Source of the DNA: Betaproteobacteria bacterium | GTDB taxonomy: Bacteria > Pseudomonadota > Gammaproteobacteria > Burkholderiales > Sulfuriferulaceae | Reading direction: 5' to 3' | DNA: 5,730 bases | Assembly: GCA_003455595.1 (NCBI GenBank) | Contig: DMQT01000252.1 | Location: 489-6,218 of the forward strand | Shown: positions 1-5,730 of the stretch, piece after piece | How positions within the stretch are numbered: the stretch's first letter is position 1 | Layout: each line of letters opens with the position of its first letter | The notes under the pieces: model-generated | Seen by the model: only the letters and a program-made list of their open reading frames with translations | What the model was told of the DNA's origin: nothing | Database searches by the model: none | Position numbers and translations under genes: made by a program

Positions 1-21
1 CAAGGCAAACAGGGTTTTCAT
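1..21 (-). CDS. 5' end of a divergent gene, possible signal peptide (partial)
   Basis: On the minus strand an ATG at 21-19 opens a frame reading MKTLFAL, which runs off the left edge of the window. A GAGGAG ribosome binding site lies nine bases upstream, which makes this a believable start even though only seven codons are visible. A lysine followed by hydrophobic residues is how many Sec signal peptides begin, so the product may be exported; that is an inference from very little sequence. The gene is transcribed away from the GyrI-like gene, with which it shares the intergenic region. Its function cannot be told. Confidence 0.6.
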
Positions 22-30
22 CTTCGTTAT

Positions 31-36
31 CTCCTC
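31..36 (-). promoter_or_regulatory. Ribosome binding site of the divergent left-edge gene
   Basis: The minus strand reads GAGGAG here, a strong Shine-Dalgarno match, nine bases before the ATG at 21-19. It is the main support for calling a gene start at the left edge. Confidence 0.6.
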
Positions 37-55
37 ATTTATAGGCTGTTTGCGG

Positions 56-76
56 CCATTGTACGCGCGACAATGG
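56..76. repeat. Perfect 7-bp inverted repeat in the divergent intergenic region
   Basis: CCATTGT (56-62) and ACAATGG (70-76) are exact reverse complements separated by the 7-base, CG-rich spacer ACGCGCG. The palindrome sits between two divergently oriented genes, about 35 bases from one start and 53 from the other. That is where an operator for a dimeric regulator would be expected. It could equally form a small hairpin in a leader transcript, or be chance. No T-run follows on either strand, so it is not a terminator. No regulator gene is visible nearby. Confidence 0.4.
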
Positions 77-96
77 ACGCGGCGTTATGGTATCTT
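67..96 (+). promoter_or_regulatory. Weak candidate sigma70 promoter for the four-gene operon
   Basis: GCGACA (67-72) matches four of six bases of TTGACA, and TATCTT (91-96) matches four of six of TATAAT, with an 18-base spacer. Transcription would start near 103, giving a leader of about 25 bases before the TTG start at 129. The -35 box would overlap the right arm of the inverted repeat, consistent with repression by a bound protein, but this is speculative. The match is poor and the true promoter may lie elsewhere in the gap. Confidence 0.2.
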
Positions 97-117
97 CCCA
101 CTGTGTTTTAGCTGCTT

Positions 118-122
118 AAGGA
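118..122 (+). promoter_or_regulatory. Ribosome binding site that fixes the TTG start at 129
   Basis: AAGGA ends six bases before TTG at 129-131. This spacing supports the rare TTG as the true start of the GyrI-like gene. It also keeps the basic N-terminus (IKKNW) that precedes the hydrophobic segment, as a membrane anchor needs. Confidence 0.6.
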
Positions 123-128
123 CGTATT

Positions 129-659
129 TTGATCAAGAAAAACTGGCTTGCTTTCTCCCTGGCCTTCGTACTGCCCATTCTGGTGGTGTTCTGGTGGTGG
201 GGCGGGTTCAATGCAGCCACGGTAGCGCCAGGCATGGGTGGGCCTTATCACTATGTTTACATTGAACATGTCGGTAATTTTGGCAAAATCCCCGACGTAC
301 AGCAAAAAGTATCCGATGCACTGCACGCCCAGGGCATCACGCCGGGCAACGCCATCACTATCTTGTACGACGATCCCCGGATTACACAAAAGCGTGACCA
401 GCGCGCGCGCGTCGGTTATCTGCTGCCTGCCGGTGTGAGTGTCAAACCGCCGTTACAGATCGACGATATGCCTGTGCGGCCAGTGTTAAGCGCGCGCGTG
501 CAGGCCAGCATGTTGCTGGCACCGAGTGCGGCCTATCAAGCGCTGCACGACTACCTGCAGCCCAGCGGGCAGGATATCCGCATGCCCTCGGTGGAGCTCT
601 ACGTGGCGGGCAATTCCATCAATCAGATGGGGACGCTGACGGTGGAAATTCCCCGCTAA
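129..659 (+). CDS. GyrI-like (small-molecule-binding) domain protein with N-terminal membrane anchor
   Basis: A 176-residue protein. Residues 1-5 are basic (IKK), and residues 6-23 form one hydrophobic segment ending in WWW, so it looks like an N-in signal anchor or an uncleaved signal peptide. Residues from about 40 to 176 resemble the GyrI-like (SOUL/AraC effector-binding) fold. Supporting stretches are YIEHVGNFGKI near 44-54, an ILYDDP turn at 78-83, RVGYLLP at 94-100, an AYQALHDYL helix at 135-143 and a final ELYV strand at 156-159. Members of this fold bind small ligands or, in E. coli SbmC, affect DNA gyrase; the membrane anchor argues against a gyrase role here. The start is TTG, chosen because AAGGA lies six bases upstream. 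The stop is 12 bases before the CobD-like gene, so it probably leads an operon. The ligand is unknown. The family call is from memory of motifs and is fairly sure; the function is not. Confidence 0.75.
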   Translation: MIKKNWLAFSLAFVLPILVVFWWWGGFNAATVAPGMGGPYHYVYIEHVGNFGKIPDVQQKVSDALHAQGITPGNAITILYDDPRITQKRDQRARVGYLLPAGVSVKPPLQIDDMPVRPVLSARVQASMLLAPSAAYQALHDYLQPSGQDIRMPSVELYVAGNSINQMGTLTVEIPR

Positions 660-671
660 GCAGCGTTACAC

Positions 672-1595
672 ATGATTTTCTTTGCCCTGATTGCCGCGCT
701 GTTGCTGGAGCATTTCTTCCCGTTGGGGCACCCGCTGCCGCACTATGCGGCCTACAGTCGCTACACCCAATACATCGAGCGCCAGTTGAACGCCGGACAA
801 TACCAGCACGGTGTCCTGGCCTGGCTGGCGGCCGTGCTGCCCATCCTGATCGGGGTGGCGGTGGTGTATTTCGTCCTGCATCACATCAGTCCTTTGCTAG
901 CCTGGGGCTGGAGCGCGCTGGTGCTCTACCTGACATTGGGGTTCAAATATTTCAGCCAAATCACCGAACGCATCGCGCGTGCGCTGGAAGCGGGTGAAAT
1001 CGATACCGCACGTGCCTTGCTGGCGGACTGGCGTGGGCTGGATGCCAGCCAACTCGACGCTGACGACATTGCCCGCCTCACCGCCGAGCGCTGCTTTGAA
1101 AGTGCGCATCGCCAGATGTTCGGCATCATTGTGTGTTTTGTGTTGCTGTCACCGTTGGGGCCGATAGGCGCGGTGCTGTTCCGGCTGGCGTCGATACTCG
1201 GACGCAAGTGGGGCAGCATTGATGCGGCAGGCCAGTTTGGCGAATTCGCTGCGCGTGCGTTCCACTGGATCAACTGGATTCCGCTGCGTCTATCGGCGCT
1301 GAGCTTTGCCGTGGCGGGCGATTTTGAAGACGCGATGTATTGCTGGCGTACGCAAGCGGCGGACTGGCCAGACCGCGAAAACGGCATCTTGCTCGCCAGT
1401 GGCGCAGGCGCATTGGGCGTGCGACTGGGTTTGCCGATACACGACGCAAATGGCCTGTTACAACGTCCCGAACTGGGGTTGGGCGATCACGCCGAACCGC
1501 AATATCTGGACAGCAGCATTAGCCTGGTGTGGCGCGTGCTGGGCATCTGGCTGTTATTGTTGCTGTTGATGACCGTCGCCAAGCTGGCGGGCTGA
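672..1595 (+). CDS. CobD/CbiB-family (AmpE-like) integral membrane protein
   Basis: A 307-residue membrane protein. Hydrophobic segments lie at about 2-17, 47-70, 75-92, 149-172 and 289-303. Resemblance to CobD/CbiB (adenosylcobinamide-phosphate synthase, which attaches aminopropanol to cobyric acid) is seen in RALEAGEIDTARALL (103-117), the E..xE pair at 139 and 143, LGRKWG (176-181) and above all AGALGVRLG (245-253). The usual AEN..DG motif is replaced around 142-151, and the HPSPNAG loop reads as WPDREN (232-237), so classic synthase activity is doubtful. No other cobalamin gene is present in the window. AmpE, a sensor-like relative in the same superfamily, is the other reading. The ATG at 672 follows the GyrI-like stop by 12 bases with only a weak ribosome binding site. 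Its TGA overlaps the ATG of the next gene, which points to coupled translation. Confidence 0.75.
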   Translation: MIFFALIAALLLEHFFPLGHPLPHYAAYSRYTQYIERQLNAGQYQHGVLAWLAAVLPILIGVAVVYFVLHHISPLLAWGWSALVLYLTLGFKYFSQITERIARALEAGEIDTARALLADWRGLDASQLDADDIARLTAERCFESAHRQMFGIIVCFVLLSPLGPIGAVLFRLASILGRKWGSIDAAGQFGEFAARAFHWINWIPLRLSALSFAVAGDFEDAMYCWRTQAADWPDRENGILLASGAGALGVRLGLPIHDANGLLQRPELGLGDHAEPQYLDSSISLVWRVLGIWLLLLLLMTVAKLAG

Positions 1596-2824
1596 TGTTA
1601 AACGCCATCTGGGTCGGCTTCTTTCTGGTGGCGTTCGGCTTCGCTGTCGTCAACGCGGTATTTCTCGGCCATAGCGACAGCTTTGCGCTGATCATGAAAG
1701 CCACTTTTGAAGCGTCAAAAAGTGCGTTTGAAATCGCACTGGGTCTGACCGGCGTGATGGCGCTGTGGCTTGGCATCATGCGCATCGGCGAGCGCGCCGG
1801 GTTTTTGCAGGGCTTGACCTGGCTGCTGGCGCCGCTGTTCAAGCGCCTGTTTCCCGACGTGCCGCCTAACCACCCGGCGCTGGGTGCCATCACCATGAAC
1901 ATGGCGGCCAATATGCTCGGCCTCGATAATGCTGCGACGCCGATCGGCATCAAGGCGATGCAGGAACTGCAGACGCTGAACCCGAAACACGACACCGCAT
2001 CCGACGCGCAAATCCTGTTTCTGGTGATTAATGCGTCGTCGGTCACGCTGCTGCCGGTGACGATTTTCACCTATCGCGCTCAGGCCGGGGCGGTGGATCC
2101 CACCGATGTGTTTATCCCGATCCTGATCGCTACCTATTGTTCGACCATGGCGGGCTTGCTGGCGACGGCATTTTTTCAGCGCATCAACTTGCTCGATAAA
2201 GTCGTGCTGGCCTATCTCGCCGCGATCAGCGCGGTGGTATTCGGTCTGGTGGCATATTTTGCGCAATTACCCGCTGCCGAGATGCTGCGCCAGTCGTCAC
2301 TGTTGAGTAATGTGCTGCTGTTTGGCCTGGTAACGTTGTTTATCGGCGGCGCTGCGGTTAAACGCGTCAATGCGTATGAAGCCTTTATTGAAGGCGCCAA
2401 GGACGGCTTTCACACTGCTGTCACCATCATCCCGTATCTTGTGGCGATGCTGGTGGCGATTGCGGTGTTTCGCGCCAGTGGTGCGTTGGATTTGTTCATG
2501 AACGCGGTGCGCAGCGGGGTGCTGGGCATGGGCTGGGATACCCGCTGGGTCGACGCGCTGCCGACTGCCTTGATGAAACCGCTGTCCGGCAGCGGCGCCC
2601 GCGCCATGATGATCGACACCATGCACACTTATGGCGCAGACTCATTTGCCGGGCGGCTGGCTTCGGTGATTCAAGGCAGTACCGAAACCACTTTCTATGT
2701 GCTGGCCGTGTACTTCGGTGCGGTCGGCATCAAACGTGTACGCTATGCCGTGGCGTGCGGCCTGCTGGCGGATCTGGGCGGTTTGATCGCGGCGGTTGGC
2801 GTCACTTATCTGTTCTTTGGTTAA
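1595..2824 (+). CDS. SpmA-SpmB fusion: nucleoside-recognition/Gate-domain membrane protein
   Basis: A 409-residue multi-spanning membrane protein. The N-terminal half (about 1-200) resembles spore maturation protein SpmA: it has membrane segments at about 4-24 and 48-64, then MNMAANMLGLDNAATPIG (101-118) and NASSVTLLPVTIFTYR (146-161). The C-terminal half (about 260-409) resembles SpmB: it has AFIEGAKDGF (263-272), PLSGSGARAM (329-338) and QGSTETTFYVLAVYFG (360-375). Each half would carry one Gate domain, and segments at about 205-224 and 238-255 link them. In Bacillus the two halves are separate proteins needed for spore core dehydration; fused versions occur in non-sporulating proteobacteria, with unknown substrate. 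The ATG at 1595 shares its A with the upstream TGA (TGATG). A GTG further upstream in frame at 1529 would overlap the previous gene by 67 bases and is unlikely. The gene ends 11 bases before ppx. Confidence 0.85.
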   Translation: MLNAIWVGFFLVAFGFAVVNAVFLGHSDSFALIMKATFEASKSAFEIALGLTGVMALWLGIMRIGERAGFLQGLTWLLAPLFKRLFPDVPPNHPALGAITMNMAANMLGLDNAATPIGIKAMQELQTLNPKHDTASDAQILFLVINASSVTLLPVTIFTYRAQAGAVDPTDVFIPILIATYCSTMAGLLATAFFQRINLLDKVVLAYLAAISAVVFGLVAYFAQLPAAEMLRQSSLLSNVLLFGLVTLFIGGAAVKRVNAYEAFIEGAKDGFHTAVTIIPYLVAMLVAIAVFRASGALDLFMNAVRSGVLGMGWDTRWVDALPTALMKPLSGSGARAMMIDTMHTYGADSFAGRLASVIQGSTETTFYVLAVYFGAVGIKRVRYAVACGLLADLGGLIAAVGVTYLFFG

Positions 2825-2835
2825 TCCACTTTCTT

Positions 2836-4329
2836 ATGCACGAATATTCCATTCTCGCTGCGGTAGACCTCGGCTCCAACAGCTTCAAACTGCAAGTGGC
2901 GCGCGTGGTGGACGACCAGATTTATCCGCTCGATGTGCTCAAGGAGCCGGTGCGTCTGGCTGCCGGCGTCGGTGCCGACAAAAATCTGGACGCTGCCTCG
3001 CAACAGCGCGCGTTGGAGTGTTTGCGCCGTTTTGGCGAACGTCTGCGTGGCTTGCCGCAAGGTGTGGTGCGTTGCGTGGGTACCAGCGCGCTGCGCGTGG
3101 CAAACAACGCGGCCGCTTTTTTACAGCAGGCAGAAGCCGCGTTGGGCTACCCGATTGAAGTGATTGCCGGGCGCGAGGAAGCGCGGCTGGTGTACATCGG
3201 CGTGGCGCACAGCCTGCCCACAATTGAACAGCCGCGCCTGGTGATCGACATCGGCGGCGGCTCGACCGAATGCATCATCGGCGAAGGCTACGCGCCGCGC
3301 CTGATGGAAAGCCTGCACCTGGGGTGTGTGAACTACACGCAGCAGTATTTCCCTGACGGCAGCGTCGACAAAGCTGCCATGAAGCAGGCCGAGCTGGCTG
3401 CGCGCGCCCAGGCGCAAACCCTGCGTGCCGATTATGCCGGGCAATGGCACGAAGCGGTGGGGTCGAGCGGCACCGCGCGCGCCTTGTCGGATGTGCTGGT
3501 GCAAAACGGTTGGGCCGAGTCGGGTATTAGCGCCAGCGGTCTGGCGGCATTTCGCGTTGCGCTGATCCGCGCGGGCAGTCTGGATAAACTCGAATTGGCT
3601 GGGCTCAAGTCCGACCGCAAGCCGGTGATTGCAGGCGGGCTGGCGATCATGAGCGGGATGTTTGCCGAATTCGGCATCGAGCAAATGACGGTGGCCGACG
3701 GTGCCTTGCGCGAAGGCGTGCTGTATGACCTGCTGGGGCGCTTCCATCACCACGACATGCGTGCCGCCAGCGTCGCGCAGTTCATGCGCCGTTATCATGT
3801 CGATACCCGTCAGGCCAAACGCGTGGCCGTATTGGCCGGGCAGCTGTATGCCCAAGTAGCGCCGCAGGGGCAGGACGATACAGACAGCCAGCGCAATTTT
3901 CTGCAGTGGGCAGCGCAGCTGCATGAGATCGGCATCTCGATTGCGCATTCGGGTTATCACAAGCATGGCGCGTATATTCTGGAAAACGCCGATATGCCGG
4001 GCTTTTCCCGCAAGGACCAGGCTCGGCTCGCACAACTGGTGCGCGCGCAGCGCGGCGGGCTGCTCAAGCTGGCCGAATTCCAGGCCGCCACCGCCCAAGC
4101 CGACATGCGCTTGCAAGTGCTGGCATTGCGTCTGGCGGTACTGTTTCATCGCAGCCGGGTGAGTACCGCGTTGCCGAGCCTTGCGCTCACATGCGTTGGC
4201 ACGGGGTATCGGCTGGCTTTGTCAGCCGACTGGCTGGATGCCAACCCATTGACCTGCACCGCGTTGAAGGAGGAAGTGCAGGCGTGGAAAGATACCGGCA
4301 ACAAGCTGATGGTGGAGAAGCAAGCCTGA
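2836..4329 (+). CDS. ppx: Exopolyphosphatase (Ppx/GppA family)
   Basis: A 497-residue cytoplasmic enzyme that hydrolyses terminal phosphates from polyphosphate; the family also includes pppGpp phosphohydrolase (GppA). It has the ASKHA-type fold motifs in order: AAVDLGSNSFKL (8-19, phosphate loop 1), GTSALRVAN (82-90), IAGREEARLVYIGV (110-123, with the likely catalytic glutamate), LVIDIGGGSTE (135-145, phosphate loop 2), GSSGTARAL (209-217) and VADGALREGVLYDLL (286-300). The rest (about 310-497) is the HD-like helical C-terminal domain, with QLHEIG at 361-366 and HSGYHKHGAYIL at 371-382. This length suits the longer two-domain Ppx type. The ATG at 2836 was chosen because the 27 extra residues from the in-frame start at 2755 lie inside the previous gene and are not family-like. 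No clear Shine-Dalgarno precedes 2836. Its tail faces ppk1, which supports Ppx over GppA. Confidence 0.92.
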   Translation: MHEYSILAAVDLGSNSFKLQVARVVDDQIYPLDVLKEPVRLAAGVGADKNLDAASQQRALECLRRFGERLRGLPQGVVRCVGTSALRVANNAAAFLQQAEAALGYPIEVIAGREEARLVYIGVAHSLPTIEQPRLVIDIGGGSTECIIGEGYAPRLMESLHLGCVNYTQQYFPDGSVDKAAMKQAELAARAQAQTLRADYAGQWHEAVGSSGTARALSDVLVQNGWAESGISASGLAAFRVALIRAGSLDKLELAGLKSDRKPVIAGGLAIMSGMFAEFGIEQMTVADGALREGVLYDLLGRFHHHDMRAASVAQFMRRYHVDTRQAKRVAVLAGQLYAQVAPQGQDDTDSQRNFLQWAAQLHEIGISIAHSGYHKHGAYILENADMPGFSRKDQARLAQLVRAQRGGLLKLAEFQAATAQADMRLQVLALRLAVLFHRSRVSTALPSLALTCVGTGYRLALSADWLDANPLTCTALKEEVQAWKDTGNKLMVEKQA

Positions 4330-4404
4330 AGATTTGCACTGGAGCCGGCATCAAGCAGCGGTCGTGGTGAGTGCGCAAAGTTTTGCAACGCCAGTGTGCC
4401 GCGT
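4330..4404. other. Convergent intergenic region between ppx and ppk1, no clear terminator
   Basis: These 75 bases lie between the ppx stop (TGA, 4327-4329) and the ppk1 stop (TAG, minus strand, 4407-4405). I see no strong GC stem followed by a T-run on either strand. Weak pairings exist: GCAA (4375-4378) with TTGC (4383-4386), and CACTGG (4337-4342) with CCAGTG (4391-4396) across a 48-base loop. The only T-run nearby is TTTTT at 4415-4419, inside the end of ppk1. Transcripts from the two genes may therefore overlap, or termination may be Rho-dependent. Confidence 0.5.
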
Positions 4405-5667
4405 CTAGCCGGTGTTTTTCGCCAACGCCTCCAGTAACGCCGTCTGCGCGTTGTACGGTTTGGAGCGACGCGGCTGTTTACGCCGGTAGTCACCATTCAT
4501 ATCCATATCCCAGGCCTGGGTGTTGTCTTTCAGATAGGGTTTCAGACCTTCGGCGATGACGCGCTTTTTCAGGCGTGGTTCGAGTACCGGAAAACATGCC
4601 TCGATGCGGCGGAAAAAGTTGCGATCCATCCAGTCTGCGCTGGACAAATACACGCGTTCTGCGCCGCCGTCGCGGAAGTAGAAAATGCGCGTGTGTTCGA
4701 GAAAACGGCCAATCACCGAACGCACGCGGATATTGTCTGACAGACCGGGAATGCCCGGGCGCAGCACACATACGCCGCGAATCAGCAAACTGATTTTTAC
4801 CCCCGCCTGTGACGCTTCATACAATGCGCTGACCACGTCGGGCTCAACCAGTGCATTCATCTTGGCAATAATCTCGGCAGGCTGGCCCGACTGCGCCAGT
4901 GCAGTTTCACGTTTAATCGCAGCCAGTACCTGGCTGTGCAGGGTAAAGGGTGATTGCCACAGATACTTGAGGCGCGAGGCCTTGCCGAGGCCGGTGAGCT
5001 GGGTAAAGATGTCGTTGACATCGGCACACACGTCCTCGTTGCAGGTGAGCAGGCCAAAATCGGTGTACAGGCGAGCGGTGCGGGCGTGGTAATTGCCGGT
5101 GCCCAGATGCGCATAACGGCGCAATTTGCCGTCCTCGCGCCGCACCACCAGCGCCATTTTGGCGTGGGTTTTGTGCGCCACCACGCCATACACCACGTGG
5201 GCACCGGCATCTTCCAGCCGTCCTGCCCAGTTGATATTGGCTTCTTCGTCGAAGCGCGCCATCAGTTCCACCACGACCGTCACTTCCTTGCCGCTTTGCG
5301 CGGCGGCAATCAGCGCTTCCATCAGCATCGAGTCGGTGCCGGTGCGGTACACGGTCTGGCGTATCGCCAACACTTTGGGATCGTCGGCGGCCTGGCGGAT
5401 GAAATCGATTACCGGCTGGAACGACTGGAACGGATGGTGTAGCAGAATATCGCCCTTGCGAATCGCCGCAAACAGCGCACCTTCCTTGGCCAGATTGCTC
5501 GGCAGGCCGGGCATGAAAGGCGCGAACTTGAGGTCGGGTCGATCCACCTGATCGGGGATTTGCATTAGCCGAACCAGATTGACCAAGCCGTTGACCTGAT
5601 ACAGGTCATCCGCCGTCAGATTGAACTGCGTCAGCAAAAATTCGGCCATTTTTGCGCAGCAGTTGTC
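4405..5667 (-). CDS. ppk1: Polyphosphate kinase, PPK1 type (C-terminal 420 residues; 5' end missing)
   Basis: The 3' part of ppk1, which transfers the gamma phosphate of ATP to polyphosphate. Fragment residue 1 corresponds to about residue 268 of E. coli PPK (688 residues), and four key residues line up at a constant offset of 267. They are the phosphate-binding arginines at 108 (VYR) and 138 (ARFDEE), the autophosphorylated histidine at 168 (KTHAK; codon 5166-5164) and the second active-site histidine at 325 (LEHTR; codon 4695-4693). Other conserved stretches are HHPFQSF (77-83), YAHLGTGNYH (185-194) and VYLSSADWMDRN (339-350). The N domain and most of the H domain are lost because the contig ends in sequencing adapter at 5668, not because the gene is broken. 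No true start is present; the GTG at 5682 is adapter. The last 30 residues are basic and probably flexible. The gene converges on ppx, its usual functional partner. Confidence 0.95.
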   Translation of the reverse strand, partial: DNCCAKMAEFLLTQFNLTADDLYQVNGLVNLVRLMQIPDQVDRPDLKFAPFMPGLPSNLAKEGALFAAIRKGDILLHHPFQSFQPVIDFIRQAADDPKVLAIRQTVYRTGTDSMLMEALIAAAQSGKEVTVVVELMARFDEEANINWAGRLEDAGAHVVYGVVAHKTHAKMALVVRREDGKLRRYAHLGTGNYHARTARLYTDFGLLTCNEDVCADVNDIFTQLTGLGKASRLKYLWQSPFTLHSQVLAAIKRETALAQSGQPAEIIAKMNALVEPDVVSALYEASQAGVKISLLIRGVCVLRPGIPGLSDNIRVRSVIGRFLEHTRIFYFRDGGAERVYLSSADWMDRNFFRRIEACFPVLEPRLKKRVIAEGLKPYLKDNTQAWDMDMNGDYRRKQPRRSKPYNAQTALLEALAKNTG

Positions 5668-5730
5668 CTGTCTCTTATACACATCTCCGAGCCCACGAGA
5701 CCTCTCTACATCTCGTATGCCGTCTTCTGC
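5668..5730 (+). other. Illumina Nextera i7-side adapter (untrimmed sequencing artefact)
   Basis: This is synthetic sequence, not genome. Positions 5668-5686 are the 19-base Tn5 mosaic end CTGTCTCTTATACACATCT. Positions 5687-5701 are CCGAGCCCACGAGAC, the Nextera read-2 side tail. Positions 5702-5709 are an 8-base index, CTCTCTAC, which I recall as i7 index N707. Positions 5710-5730 are the first 21 bases of the reverse-complemented P7 flow-cell sequence (starting ATCTCGTATGCC), lacking only the final TTG. The order and length of all four parts match the library construct as I remember it. The preceding bases run in frame through ppk1 up to 5667, so the junction is exact. Confidence 0.97.

Noticed and set aside
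38..43. TATAAA on the minus strand as a -10 box for the left-edge gene
   Set aside because: Transcription would begin at or inside the ribosome binding site at 31-36, and no reasonable -35 box lies 16-18 bases upstream.
654..665. Hairpin CGCT-AAGC-AGCG at the end of the GyrI-like gene
   Set aside because: The stem is only four base pairs, there is no T-run, and it lies within the tightly spaced operon, so it is unlikely to be a terminator.
1529..1594. Longer N-terminus for the Spm-fusion protein from a GTG at 1529
   Set aside because: It would overlap the CobD-like gene by 67 bases and add a polar stretch; the TGATG overlap at 1593-1597 is a typical operon junction.
1519..2266. Two 183-residue minus-strand frames opposite the CobD-like and Spm-fusion genes
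   Set aside because: Their low-complexity residue make-up and fully antisense position point to shadows of the plus-strand genes.
2755..2835. Longer N-terminus for Ppx starting at 2755
   Set aside because: These 27 codons overlap the end of the Spm-fusion gene, and family similarity begins just after the ATG at 2836.
3121..4149. 342-residue open frame on the minus strand inside ppx
   Set aside because: It is fully antisense to a well-supported ppx frame, shows no recognisable family motif, and long shadow frames are common in GC-rich genes.
4954..5442. 162-residue plus-strand frame opposite ppk1
   Set aside because: It is antisense to highly conserved PPK1 active-site coding sequence and has no family features.
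1..5667. Defence system, CRISPR, integron, phage or new multi-gene system
   Set aside because: No repeats, integrase, nuclease, tRNA or attachment-like sequence was found, and the genes belong to recognised housekeeping or membrane protein families.
5668..5686. Tn5/IS50-like transposon end
   Set aside because: The 19-base mosaic end is directly followed by the Nextera tail, an index and P7 sequence, so it is library adapter and not a natural mobile element.

Overview
The window looks like the end of an assembled contig from a betaproteobacterium. The GC content appears moderately high. The gene set and order (GyrI-like protein, CobD/CbiB-family membrane protein, SpmA-SpmB fusion, exopolyphosphatase, then convergent polyphosphate kinase) and the protein sequences resemble non-sporulating betaproteobacteria, perhaps Nitrosomonadales-like. 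That placement is an inference from remembered family resemblance, not from a search.

Layout. At the left edge (1-21, minus strand) are the first seven codons of a divergent gene with a good ribosome binding site; it runs off the window and may start a signal peptide. A gap of about 107 bp follows and carries a perfect 7-bp inverted repeat. Four plus-strand genes are then packed as a probable operon. They are a membrane-anchored GyrI-like protein (129-659, TTG start), a CobD/CbiB-family membrane protein (672-1595), a fused SpmA-SpmB gate-domain membrane protein (1595-2824, overlapping the previous stop by one base) and an exopolyphosphatase, ppx (2836-4329). After a 75-bp convergent gap, the 3' 60% of polyphosphate kinase, ppk1, lies on the minus strand (4405-5667).

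The last 63 bases (5668-5730) are not genomic. They match the Illumina Nextera (Tn5 mosaic end, i7 side) adapter, including an 8-base index and most of the P7 sequence. The real contig therefore ends at 5667, inside ppk1. The first five residues of the long minus-strand reading frame there (MYKRQ) are translated adapter.

How the genes fit together. ppk1 makes polyphosphate from ATP and ppx removes terminal phosphates, so the right half is a polyphosphate metabolism pair arranged tail to tail. The three upstream genes encode predicted membrane or membrane-anchored proteins of uncertain role, and nothing in the sequence ties them biochemically to polyphosphate beyond co-orientation and tight spacing. 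I see no RNA genes, natural mobile elements, CRISPR arrays or convincing new system here. The most important observation is the adapter artefact.
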